Of a stretch of 16,498 nt of DNA, positions 1-8,351 are shown in pieces. Each line of letters opens with the position of its first letter. Position 1 is the first letter of the stretch. The position numbers and the translations under genes were made by a program. This DNA is from CBDUVZ01 sp965370805 (GTDB lineage: Bacteria > Hydrothermota > Tepidihabitantia > Tepidihabitantales > Tepidihabitantaceae), in assembly GCA_965370805.1 (NCBI GenBank), contig CBDUVZ010000064.1:1-16498 (forward strand), in the 5' to 3' direction. The notes beneath the pieces were generated by a model. The model saw only the letters and a list, made by a program, of their open reading frames with translations, ran no database searches and was not told the origin of the DNA.

Positions 1-71
1 CCCCCGGCCCCCCGCCCGCGGCCGGGGGGGCGGGCGGGCGGGGGGGCGGGGGGCCGCCCCCCCCCCCCCCC
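1..71. repeat. G/C homopolymer low-complexity tract
   Basis: Every base from 1 to 71 is G or C, arranged as alternating C-runs and G-runs, with a final run of about 14 C. C-rich and G-rich stretches are mutually complementary, so the tract could fold on itself. Nothing else in the window resembles it. Because it sits at the extreme end of the sequence, I read it as a probable sequencing or assembly artefact at a contig end rather than biology. Confidence 0.75.
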
Positions 72-304
72 GTGATGTGTGGCTTGACAGGGGGTGTTTC
101 TGGCCTAAAGTTCCTGAAATGTCCGGTCATGCGTGTGTTGGCTGTTCTTTGACAGTTTCTTCACGTGTTCTTGACTGGCGTGACAGAACATGCAGTTTCT
201 TGATGGCTGTGTGTCGGGTGGTCGCGTCTGTCCGGCACCGGGCGGGCCGTGTTCAGGCATTGCGCGCCCAGCAGCCCAGCAGAAGTAATCACAAAGGAGG
301 CAAG
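72..304 (+). promoter_or_regulatory. Leader region of the plus-strand operon; weak promoter candidate
   Basis: This stretch precedes the first gene. The reading frame of that gene stays open through it, but the strong ribosome site at 293-300 argues it is untranslated. It holds TTGACA at 84-89, followed 16 bases later by TAAAGT at 106-111, a weak -35/-10 candidate. A second TTGACA at 149-154 has no good -10 partner. CAGTTTCTT occurs twice (153-161 and 192-200), and TGTTCT (166-171) pairs with AGAACA (185-190). These could be operator-like elements, but the assignment is tentative. Confidence 0.3.
293..300 (+). promoter_or_regulatory. Shine-Dalgarno AAAGGAGG that sets the start of the first gene
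   Basis: AAAGGAGG ends four bases before the ATG at 305. It decides between that start and the in-frame ATG far upstream at position 77, which has no ribosome site and lies beside the G/C tract. Confidence 0.8.
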
Positions 305-1351
305 ATGAGTAGCGTCCATACGAGGAGACGCTCCATCGGCAGAGCCCGGGAGCACCTGATGAAGGCGGCCGCTTTGGGGCTGGGTTTGTTCCTGGCCACG
401 GCCTGGTTCGGGTGCGGCCGGATGCCGCCGGAGGCATTGTGGGAGCCTACTGCCGAGGATTCGGCCGCTATCGATGTGGTAGTCCAGGCCAACCGGGAGC
501 TCTTTATGTCCAGTTTCAACGAGGCGATGATGAGCGCCCTGGATACGACACTGGCTCTGCCCGAGAGCGCCGGCGAGATTCTCGAAACCGAGCTCGCCAC
601 TAATCCGTACAAGCAGCGGTTCCGTTGCGATTCGATGCAGCACCTGTTTTTTACCGACTCGTTCGACCTGCAGTACACTCTCGTCGCCGGGCTCGATACC
701 GCGAAGCAGGAGACGACGGCGACAGTGACGACGGCCGAGACGATTCCGGGAATCCTGCGGTTTCACGCCTATTCTTTCACGCGCTACCTGCATGATACGA
801 TGTTCTTCCCGGCACCGGGCGAGACTCTGATTCTTGCATTCTACGATACGGTCTTCACCGACACCTCGATGATTGTCGAGAAATCCCTGTCCGGCAATTC
901 GGTCGGCGGATGCGTGCTGAAGAAGGAGAACGGTGAGTGGGGCCTGTGGAAGTACGCCGGGGGGAACCGTTTCTACGCTCCCAGCCTGGAGGACGCGCCC
1001 TATATCGCCTACATCTACATCGCGGGTCCGGATACGACCTACGACATCCGGCTCCGGCCCGACACCACCGAGAGTGGAATTCAGCGATTCTACACTCCGG
1101 ACGAGCTGCCGACTTTCTCGGTTGGTGATACTATTTCGGTATCGGGTGTCGCGACTTATGACCTGAACTCTCCTCACTACTCGTATTTCAACCGCGAGCG
1201 CCACGAATTCATCTCGACCGACGCGATTGCCCTGGATTCTCCCGGAGTGTACCGCCTCTCGTTCGAGGAGATACCGGCCACGGTGCTCTACGAAATCAAG
1301 GGCGAGTACGAGGCGTTGGTCTGGGGCGCAGTAATAAGGGTCCTCGAATAG
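305..1351 (+). CDS. Probable lipoprotein of unknown function
   Basis: A 348-residue protein that I do not recognise as a named family. The start at 305 follows AAAGGAGG; an internal ATG at 359 (residue 19) is the alternative. The N-terminus is Arg-rich, then hydrophobic (residues about 20-35), ending at Cys37 in the context TAWFGCG. This is an imperfect lipobox because of the bulky residues at -2 and -3, so lipidation is plausible but not certain. The rest is rich in Thr, Asp and aromatics, with no membrane segments, and contains several short beta-like stretches such as YIAYIYIAGPDTTYDIRL. It is the first gene of a close-packed operon; its TAG stop overlaps the ribosome site of the TonB-dependent receptor gene. 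That placement suggests a periplasmic or outer-membrane-anchored accessory to the receptor, which is inference only. Confidence 0.75.
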   Translation: MSSVHTRRRSIGRAREHLMKAAALGLGLFLATAWFGCGRMPPEALWEPTAEDSAAIDVVVQANRELFMSSFNEAMMSALDTTLALPESAGEILETELATNPYKQRFRCDSMQHLFFTDSFDLQYTLVAGLDTAKQETTATVTTAETIPGILRFHAYSFTRYLHDTMFFPAPGETLILAFYDTVFTDTSMIVEKSLSGNSVGGCVLKKENGEWGLWKYAGGNRFYAPSLEDAPYIAYIYIAGPDTTYDIRLRPDTTESGIQRFYTPDELPTFSVGDTISVSGVATYDLNSPHYSYFNRERHEFISTDAIALDSPGVYRLSFEEIPATVLYEIKGEYEALVWGAVIRVLE

Positions 1352-1358
1352 GAGGCGG

Positions 1359-4277
1359 ATGATGATTACCAACAGTCATTCACGAAGCCGGCTCCCCGGT
1401 CTCCTCGCAGTGCTCTCCGTGCTCCTGGTCGGGGCCGCGGTTGCCGGCAACACCGGCATCATTCGCGGCCGCGTTACCGACAAGGCCTCCGGCGAGGGAC
1501 TGGCCGGTGCGAGTGTCGTGGTCCTCGAGGACGGCTACCAGAGCGACTACGGCGCGGCGACCGACGTCTTCGGCAAGTACCAGATTATCAACGTGCCGCC
1601 GGGCCGGTATTCGGTCGAGGCGACCTACATGGGCTACGGCAACGTGCGGGTCGAAGACGTGCTGGTGGTCCAGGACCAGACCGCGACGGTCGACTTCCGG
1701 CTTGCGGAGGAAATCGTCAGGTCCGACACCACCATCATTATCATCGCCCAGAGGAAGCTCTCGGACCGGACGACCACGGTCGTCGAGCGCGTGATTACCG
1801 CCAGGGAATTCGAGCGGCTGCCGGTTGAGGACATCCGGGACCTGGTCGGCATGCAGGCCGGCGTCAGCCAGTCCGCCAGCGGCTGGACCCACATCCGCGG
1901 CGGCCGGTACGACGACGTTGCCTACCTCGTCGACGGCGTCGCGGCCCAGGACATGGTCTACGGCACGCTCTGGTCCAGCCCCAAGCCGACCACCGGCGCA
2001 ATCCAGTCAGTCGTGGTCATCACCGGCGGATTCGATGCCGAATACGGATCGGCAATGTCCGGCATCATCAAAGCCGTGACCAAAGAAGGCGGCAAAAAGA
2101 CCTCCGGCCGGCTCCGCTACCAGACCGACGAGATGTTCCCCAACGACGACCTCAACTACGGGTACAACCGGCTCGCGCTCAGCCTCGGCGGGCCGGTCTA
2201 CAAACGGCTCCGCTACTTCCTCTCCACCGAATACTTCAAGACCGACGACGACGGCGGCGACCGCTGGAAGACCAAAGCCCCGCGCGGCGAGTACGCCATC
2301 GAAGGCAAACTGTCGATGTCGATGGATACGTCGTTCTTCCTGACCAAGGAAGGGCTGAAGTTCACCCTCGACGGCCACCACTCCGTCTACCAGTGGCAGA
2401 GCTACGGCAACAGTTGGAAATACAACCTCGAAGGACTCTACGCCAACCGCGTCCGGTCCTACAAAAGCAACCTCACGGTCAACCACATGCTCAGTCCCAC
2501 CACGGTCTACGAAGCAAAAGTCGGCATGTTCTCCACCTCGCTGATCCGGTCGGTACGGAACTTCTACGCCGAGCAAGCCGACACCACCGGATTCTGGGGA
2601 ACGCTGCGCAACCTCGGTATCTGGGACCGCTACTTCTTCCGGGGCGAAGACTGGGTGTTCGACTGGGAAAAGTACCGGGACGACGAACTCGCCAACGGTG
2701 AGACCGACACGATCACCAGCCGGCGCGACGCAGTCCTCAGACTCTACCGCTCCTTCTGGCTCGACCAAGACGGCCACCGCGTCTACGGCCACCCGCACGA
2801 AAAGAACTTCATCCAGAACTACGCCCTCATCGACAACGCCTACGGAGTCGCCGGCCTCTTCCTCACCGAAGGCGACCACCGGTCCTGGCACTACCGCGCA
2901 ACCGACCACTACCTCGGCAAGTTCGACTTCACCAGGACGGTCGACAAAGTCCACGAGATCAAGACCGGTATCCACGTCACCTCGTACGCCATATCGGTCT
3001 ACGAAAACTCCCTCCCCTGGGACCCCAATCCCTTCTGGGACGCATTCACCTACCAGCCGCTCGTCATTGCCGCCTACCTGCAAGACAAAGCCGACTTCGA
3101 AGACATGGTCGTCCGCGCCGGCCTCCGGTACGACTTCCTCGACTCCAAAGCCAAAGTGCGCGCGTACCCCGAAAGCCTCGGTGCCAGGCCCGAGATCGCC
3201 GACAGCCTCCTACCGGTCGCAATCAAACACCGCATATCCCCCCGGCTCGGCCTCTCCTACCCCATCAGCGAACGCATCAAATTCCGATTCAGCTACGGCC
3301 ACTTCTTCAAGAACCCCAGCTTCAACAACCTCTACACTTACGCCGACAAGCTGGCGGCCGAGTTGCGCGGACGCGGCAACCTCATCGTCGGCAACGCCGA
3401 CATGGGCGCCGAAAAGACCGTTGCCTACGAACTCGGCTTCGACGCCCAACTCTCCGACATCTTCCAGTTCGACCTCACCGCCTACTACAAAGACGTCTAC
3501 GACCTCTCCGGCGTCCGCATAGTCCAGGCCCTCCCCCAACCCTACACCATGTACACCAACGTCGAATACGCCCGCATCCAGGGATTCGAAGCCACCATGA
3601 CCAAAGTCCTCGCCGACCACTGGTCCGCCCGCATGGGATACACATTCCAGATCGCCCGCGGCACGGCCTCGACCGCGACCGACCAGTACCAGCGCACCGA
3701 GCCGAGACAGATCGACTACTACCTCGACCAAGACGTCCGCCACTCCTGTCACGCCGACCTCACCCTCTCCTTCCCGGAGGACTTCGGCTTCGTCCCCCTG
3801 CGCGACTTCGTCGCATCGGCGGTCGTCGCGGTCGCTTCCGGTTCCCCCTACACACCGACGGACCAGCGCGGCAACCGGGTCGGCGAGGAAAACTCCGGAC
3901 GCATGCCCGGCTCGGTCGTCGTCGATACGCGGCTCGCCAAGGACCTGAAGCTCGGTGGAATCAGTTTCTCGCTCAACTGCGACATCGCCAACGTCATGGA
4001 TGCGACTATCGTCCAGAACGTTCACGCGACCACCGGCCAGCCGGACAACACCGGCCGGCTGATTACGGTCGATGAGTTCACCCCGACTCAGGACATACAG
4101 ATAATCCGGTTCGGCGACTTCTACTACCACCCGGCCCGCGACTACGACCACGACGGCTACCTCAGCCCCGCCGAGATGCTTGACTCGTACGTGCGCGCCT
4201 ACGGTGACAGGAATGACCCGCCGACCTACTACGGCCCGCCGAGGAAAGTCCGTTTCGGCGTCAGCCTGTCGTTCTAA
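1359..4277 (+). CDS. TonB-dependent receptor with N-terminal carboxypeptidase-regulatory-like domain
   Basis: A 972-residue outer-membrane receptor, of the kind that imports a ligand using energy from TonB-ExbBD; the substrate cannot be told from sequence. It has a signal peptide (residues about 1-30, cleavage near VAG/NTG), a CarboxypepD_reg-like beta domain (about 32-117, with DVFGKYQI and PPGRYSVEA), a possible TonB box (TTIIIIA, about 124-130), a plug domain (about 140-240, with WTHIRGGRYDD, LVDGV and GGFDAEYGSAMSG), then a barrel of about 700 residues ending in Phe, as BAM substrates do. Residues 928-939 form a textbook EF-hand loop (Asp at 1, 3 and 5, Gly at 6, Leu at 8, Glu at 12). GGAGG at 1351-1355 is 3 bases from ATG 1359 and 6 from ATG 1362, so initiation one codon later is possible. 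The central barrel coding region prefers CTC and AAA, unlike its neighbours. Confidence 0.93.
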   Translation: MMITNSHSRSRLPGLLAVLSVLLVGAAVAGNTGIIRGRVTDKASGEGLAGASVVVLEDGYQSDYGAATDVFGKYQIINVPPGRYSVEATYMGYGNVRVEDVLVVQDQTATVDFRLAEEIVRSDTTIIIIAQRKLSDRTTTVVERVITAREFERLPVEDIRDLVGMQAGVSQSASGWTHIRGGRYDDVAYLVDGVAAQDMVYGTLWSSPKPTTGAIQSVVVITGGFDAEYGSAMSGIIKAVTKEGGKKTSGRLRYQTDEMFPNDDLNYGYNRLALSLGGPVYKRLRYFLSTEYFKTDDDGGDRWKTKAPRGEYAIEGKLSMSMDTSFFLTKEGLKFTLDGHHSVYQWQSYGNSWKYNLEGLYANRVRSYKSNLTVNHMLSPTTVYEAKVGMFSTSLIRSVRNFYAEQADTTGFWGTLRNLGIWDRYFFRGEDWVFDWEKYRDDELANGETDTITSRRDAVLRLYRSFWLDQDGHRVYGHPHEKNFIQNYALIDNAYGVAGLFLTEGDHRSWHYRATDHYLGKFDFTRTVDKVHEIKTGIHVTSYAISVYENSLPWDPNPFWDAFTYQPLVIAAYLQDKADFEDMVVRAGLRYDFLDSKAKVRAYPESLGARPEIADSLLPVAIKHRISPRLGLSYPISERIKFRFSYGHFFKNPSFNNLYTYADKLAAELRGRGNLIVGNADMGAEKTVAYELGFDAQLSDIFQFDLTAYYKDVYDLSGVRIVQALPQPYTMYTNVEYARIQGFEATMTKVLADHWSARMGYTFQIARGTASTATDQYQRTEPRQIDYYLDQDVRHSCHADLTLSFPEDFGFVPLRDFVASAVVAVASGSPYTPTDQRGNRVGEENSGRMPGSVVVDTRLAKDLKLGGISFSLNCDIANVMDATIVQNVHATTGQPDNTGRLITVDEFTPTQDIQIIRFGDFYYHPARDYDHDGYLSPAEMLDSYVRAYGDRNDPPTYYGPPRKVRFGVSLSF

Positions 4278-4286
4278 GGAGGATGG

Positions 4287-7274
4287 ATGCTAGCTAACGG
4301 AAGCAGAATGAAGCGGGTTGGCGGCATGGCGCTGGCGTTGCTGCTGGTGTTCGGCGCGGTCGGCACCGGTTGGGCCAGGACTGCCACGACGCCACCTGCG
4401 GGCCACCGCGTCTACGACATGAAGTGGCTCGATATCAACAAATGGCGGTGCCCGTTCCACAACGACGGCCGGTACGCCTACGACCCGACGCGCGGCGGCG
4501 GGGAGGCCGGAGGCACGTGGCCCCAGCCGCTGATGAACTACTACATCTTCGGTGCCGGTCTCTGGTTCGGCAGCCTGAAGCCCAGGGCCGACGAGAACGT
4601 CGATACCCTGGTGACATTCGGGTACAACCCGAACTCGGGCGGGTCCGAGATGACGCCCGCTTCGGCCAAGTACGCGCCCGAGGGCGCGGGCGACCCGGCC
4701 GACAAGGTGTACGCGTTCCCGACCGACTGGCCGCCGCCGGCGAGCAGGTTCGCGGTGGATAACGCGTGGATGCTCGGGGCCAATCGGCAGGATACGCTCG
4801 ACCCGCAACTCGTACCGACGGAGAACTTCTCGCTGCAGGATATGTGGTGCGTCTACAGCGACCTGGGCGCGGAGAGCCACATTGCTCCGGGTTACCCCCA
4901 GGAAATCGAAATCTACCAGACCATCTACGCGTGGAACTACCCTTCGAATCAGGATATCTTCTTCCTCCTCTACAAAGTACGCAACGCGGGTGATACGGAA
5001 CTCCGGAACTGCTACGTGGGCGCGCTGATGGACCCGGATATTGGTGAGCATGCCGACGACATGGTCGGCTTGCTGCTGAACGACACCGTGGCCGGTGTCG
5101 GCTGGGTCCGGGACGTCGGCTACGTTGGTGACTACAACAACGAGGAGGTTCCCAACCCGCGCGGCCAGTGGGAAGACGGCACCCCGGGAGTGGTGGCCTA
5201 CAAGTTCCTGGAGAGTCCGAAGCGGGACAGTTCGTTGCCGGGTGGCGGCGACACGCTGGTCCGGATGGGGATGACCGCGTTCAAGAAGTTCACGATCGAC
5301 ATCGACCCGGTGACCGACCAGTCCCAGTATCTGACGATGGCCGGGTACGACTACCGGACCGGCGTTTTCTCGCCCTACGACTCGGTCGACGCCGGCCCGG
5401 CAGACAAACGGTTCGTTCAGTGCTCGGGTCCGTTCAACCTGGCGCCGGGGCAGGTGGAGAACCTGATTGTCGCCTGCATCGCCGCACCCTACGGCGGCTG
5501 GGGACAGTCCTGGGAGTCGCGGAAGCTGCAGTACAACGATTCGCTGGTTCACCTGGCCCGGGTTGCGAATGCCGCCCAGTTCATCTACGACCAGGGCTGG
5601 CTGCTGCCCGGCCCGCCGGTGTCGCCGAACATCACACTGGTGCCGGGCGATAACCAGGTCCGGATTGTCTGGGATAACCTGTCCGAGATAACGCCGGACG
5701 CATACTACGCCAGGGTGGCAAGCGACCCCACGAGCCCGGGATACGACCCGAAGTACCTGGAATACGACTTCGAAGGGTACGTTGTGTACAAGTCCGCGAA
5801 TGGTTCGGACTGGGGTATCATCGCTCAGTGTGACGTGGCTGACAGTGTTCCGCTGCCGAATGACACCCTGCCGTTCGAATACGCGCCCGGTGGTGATACC
5901 ACGCTGCCCGACAGCCAGTGGATCAGCATGGAGAACTCCGGGATTCTCTACAGCGTAATGGACGACAACGTGACCAACGGGTTTACCTACTACTACTGCG
6001 TGACCGCGTACGACTGGAACTACGCCACGACCGACACGAACGCGCAGGGCGAGCCGATTGCGTGGGACACGCTGATTCTGCGGTCCGGCATCGTCAGCAA
6101 CTACTCGATGATGCCCCGCTGGGATGCGGTGAACTACGTCGACCCGCTGATCGAAGTAGTAACGGTTGTGGGCGACACGGTGAACCCGGGTTTCGGACTG
6201 GAGAGCGAGGCCGTGATTCCGTTCGAGGTCGATGAGAAGACCTACGGGTTCTTTCTCCTCGGGCCGGAGTACGTGGCGAGGCCGAAGCCGCGGCTGACCT
6301 ACTACGTCACGGACAAGTCGGACGGCAGCATCGTGATCGATACGACGTCGTTCGACTACGAGGTCGGCGATGCGCTGTCGTTCTCGCTGCCGGTCTTCAA
6401 CGGGCAGGAGATGCTGCTATCGCTCGGTTACGACGATCCGTCGCCGCGGTTCGACACGGCGTACGTTGAGACCATCGGCTACAGCGGTGACCTGCGGCCG
6501 GCGGCGATTTCGTCCGGCGACCAGGCTTCGCTGTGGGCGTGGCGTGGTTCCGACTACCGGATTGAGTGGGAGATCATGGCGGGCTACGGTGAGTTGACGG
6601 CGAAAGTGTACGACGAGACGAACGGCGGCATCGAAGTGCCATTCACGCCGTTTGCCACCAACCAGGCGGCGCTGGCCAACGGGTGGTGCTTCACCGATCC
6701 GCTTTCGCGGTTTGCGAGTGATACGTTGCGGCGGAACCACGCGTTGTTCTACATCTGCGGCGGGTACTTCGCGATGAACTACAACGCGGAGACGGAGAAG
6801 AACGACTCGCTGCAGGATATGATCAGCGAGATCCAGTCGGGCGATGTCTGGATGGCGGTTGGGAACAAGGTAGACGGGACCGCGCCGTTCTACAACTCGT
6901 ATGACATCGTGTGCACCCCGGGGTTCGCGGATGCGGAATCCACCTACACCGGCCTCGAAGTCAAGGTCGTGCCCAACCCGTACATCGTGTTCAACGCCTG
7001 GGAGTCGAGCACCGATGACCGGCGGGTGAAGTTTACCCATCTGCCGACCGAGTGCACAATCAGGGTGTTCACCCTGGCCGGCGACCTGGTCAAGGTCCTG
7101 GAGCACGTTCATGACGGCGACGCGGAGGATGACGGACAGCCGCATGAGCACGGCGGAACCGAATCCTGGGATTTCCTCAACGACAACCAGCAACTGATCG
7201 CAGCCGGAGTCTACGTCTACCATGTTGAATCCAGCGTCGGTGATTACACCGGCAAGCTTGTCTTCATCCACTAA
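4287..7274 (+). CDS. Large secreted beta-rich protein with FlgD-like/type-IX-like C-terminal domain
   Basis: A 995-residue exported protein. AAGGAGG (4276-4282) overlaps the previous TAA; ATG 4287 is in frame, and ATG 4308 (residue 8) is an alternative that gives a tidier signal peptide (MKRVGG, then a hydrophobic run to about residue 30). The N-terminal half is beta-rich and unassigned, resembling large surface proteins of uncultured FCB bacteria. A fibronectin-III-like segment lies at about 448-590 (NQVRIVWDN, YEGYVVYKS-type pattern with EGYVVYKS visible). The last ~105 residues begin with VKVVPNPY (892-899) and continue with IRVFTLAGDLVKVLE and GVYVYHVESS ... GKLVFIH, the usual layout of FlgD-like or type A C-terminal sorting domains. 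An Asp/His-rich insertion sits at about 939-958. No catalytic motif was seen. The next gene encodes a PorV-type protein, which suggests this is a surface-attached cargo; that is inference. Confidence 0.88.
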   Translation: MLANGSRMKRVGGMALALLLVFGAVGTGWARTATTPPAGHRVYDMKWLDINKWRCPFHNDGRYAYDPTRGGGEAGGTWPQPLMNYYIFGAGLWFGSLKPRADENVDTLVTFGYNPNSGGSEMTPASAKYAPEGAGDPADKVYAFPTDWPPPASRFAVDNAWMLGANRQDTLDPQLVPTENFSLQDMWCVYSDLGAESHIAPGYPQEIEIYQTIYAWNYPSNQDIFFLLYKVRNAGDTELRNCYVGALMDPDIGEHADDMVGLLLNDTVAGVGWVRDVGYVGDYNNEEVPNPRGQWEDGTPGVVAYKFLESPKRDSSLPGGGDTLVRMGMTAFKKFTIDIDPVTDQSQYLTMAGYDYRTGVFSPYDSVDAGPADKRFVQCSGPFNLAPGQVENLIVACIAAPYGGWGQSWESRKLQYNDSLVHLARVANAAQFIYDQGWLLPGPPVSPNITLVPGDNQVRIVWDNLSEITPDAYYARVASDPTSPGYDPKYLEYDFEGYVVYKSANGSDWGIIAQCDVADSVPLPNDTLPFEYAPGGDTTLPDSQWISMENSGILYSVMDDNVTNGFTYYYCVTAYDWNYATTDTNAQGEPIAWDTLILRSGIVSNYSMMPRWDAVNYVDPLIEVVTVVGDTVNPGFGLESEAVIPFEVDEKTYGFFLLGPEYVARPKPRLTYYVTDKSDGSIVIDTTSFDYEVGDALSFSLPVFNGQEMLLSLGYDDPSPRFDTAYVETIGYSGDLRPAAISSGDQASLWAWRGSDYRIEWEIMAGYGELTAKVYDETNGGIEVPFTPFATNQAALANGWCFTDPLSRFASDTLRRNHALFYICGGYFAMNYNAETEKNDSLQDMISEIQSGDVWMAVGNKVDGTAPFYNSYDIVCTPGFADAESTYTGLEVKVVPNPYIVFNAWESSTDDRRVKFTHLPTECTIRVFTLAGDLVKVLEHVHDGDAEDDGQPHEHGGTESWDFLNDNQQLIAAGVYVYHVESSVGDYTGKLVFIH

Positions 7275-7286
7275 AGGAGGTATGCC

Positions 7287-8333
7287 ATGACTGGTAAGAT
7301 GAATCAAACGATACGCGTGCTGGTCGCGACCCTCCTGGTGGTGTCCGCCGGCTGGGCCGGATTTTCCAAGGTGGGTACGACCGGAGCAGCGTTTCTCAGA
7401 ATCGGAGTGGGCCGGGCGGCGGGGATGGGCGATGCGTTCGTGGCTATCGCCGACGACGCCTCGGCCTGCTACTACAACCCGGCGGGACTCTCCCGGGTCG
7501 GACGCCAGGTCCAGTTCAATCACATCGACTGGTTCGCGGACGTCAACCACGACCACCTGTCGGTGGTGCTGCCGACCGGTTTCGGCACGCTTGCGTTCGC
7601 GGTGACTGCGCTGACGATGGGCGACATGGAACAGACGCTGATCGACAACCCCAACACGATGGCGCGTGAGGACGAGGGAACCGGTCTCTACTTCGGTGCC
7701 TCGGACTTCGCCGTCGGGGTCAGCTATGCCCGGATTATCACCGACAAGCTGGCTTTCGGGGCGACGGTCAAGGGAATCCAGCAGAACATCTGGGACCTGT
7801 CCGCCTCGGCGTTCGGTCTGGACTTCGGGCTGCACTACAACACCGGGTTCAAGTCGCTGCGCATCGGCGCCCAGGTCGCGAACTACGGGACGCAGTTATC
7901 CTTTTCCGGCCGGCAACTGGACTACAGCTTCGGCTGGACCGACTCCGGTCCGAGCCAGTTGAACGGCAGCTACCGGACCGAGGGGATGCCGCTGCCGACC
8001 GTGTTCCGGTTCGGAATCGCTTATGACCTGGTCGATGCGGCAGCGAGCAAGCTGACAATGGCAATCGATCTCGTTCACCCGTCCGATATCAACGAGCAGA
8101 TCAACTTCGGGCTCGAGTACGGGTACAACGATATCTTCCACCTGCGGGGCGGCTACATCCTGAACGCGGACCAGGACTACCAGGAAAGCATCGGCTGGAT
8201 GACGGGTCTGTCCACCGGCGTCGGGCTGAAGACGACGCCGGCCGAGGGGTTGAGCCTCGGACTGGACTCCTGCTTCAGCTATCTGGAATACCTCAAGCCA
8301 ACTCATCGAGTGCAGTTGACAGTGGGATTCTAG
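7287..8333 (+). CDS. PorV/PorQ (UPF0164) family outer-membrane barrel protein
   Basis: A 348-residue protein. It has a signal peptide (about 1-25, SAGWA), followed by the family signature: GAAFLRIGVGRAAGMGDAF at 33-51 and DDASACYYNPAGL at 56-68. The remainder alternates in barrel fashion and ends VQLTVGF with a terminal Phe. In Bacteroidota, PorV acts as the type IX secretion shuttle that carries C-terminal-domain cargo from the translocon to the attachment complex; related UPF0164/PorQ members occur more widely, and their roles are less clear. AAAGGAGG (7273-7280) overlaps the TAA of the previous gene and precedes ATG 7287 by 6 bases. It lies between two genes that encode FlgD-like C-terminal domains, which fits a secretion or attachment role. 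The family is confident; the type IX role in this organism is inferred. Confidence 0.9.
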   Translation: MTGKMNQTIRVLVATLLVVSAGWAGFSKVGTTGAAFLRIGVGRAAGMGDAFVAIADDASACYYNPAGLSRVGRQVQFNHIDWFADVNHDHLSVVLPTGFGTLAFAVTALTMGDMEQTLIDNPNTMAREDEGTGLYFGASDFAVGVSYARIITDKLAFGATVKGIQQNIWDLSASAFGLDFGLHYNTGFKSLRIGAQVANYGTQLSFSGRQLDYSFGWTDSGPSQLNGSYRTEGMPLPTVFRFGIAYDLVDAAASKLTMAIDLVHPSDINEQINFGLEYGYNDIFHLRGGYILNADQDYQESIGWMTGLSTGVGLKTTPAEGLSLGLDSCFSYLEYLKPTHRVQLTVGF

Positions 8334-8351
8334 CGGCCGGCAAGCAGGCCG

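Noticed and set aside
161..1372. 403-codon open frame on the minus strand opposite the first lipoprotein gene
   Set aside because: It is antisense to a gene with a strong ribosome site and export signal, and its Arg/Gly/Val-rich translation has no recognisable domain.
2007..4151. Long antisense frames opposite the TonB-dependent receptor
   Set aside because: They are Val/Gly/Glu-rich shadows caused by the strong C bias at third codon positions of the real gene.
4284..4298. Mini reading frame ATG-GAT-GCT-AGC-TAA before the 995-residue gene, and a similar ATG-CCA-TGA at 7282
   Set aside because: Each ATG is only 1 base from the end of the Shine-Dalgarno, too close for initiation; the downstream ATG has normal spacing.
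6417..7835. 472-codon minus-strand frame spanning the 995-residue gene and the PorV-type gene
   Set aside because: It crosses two well-supported genes and has no ribosome site or family signature.
8316..8344. TTGACA at 8316-8321 as a promoter for the peptidase
   Set aside because: No -10-like hexamer lies 15-19 bases downstream, and the TTGACA encodes part of the conserved PorV-type C-terminal strand.
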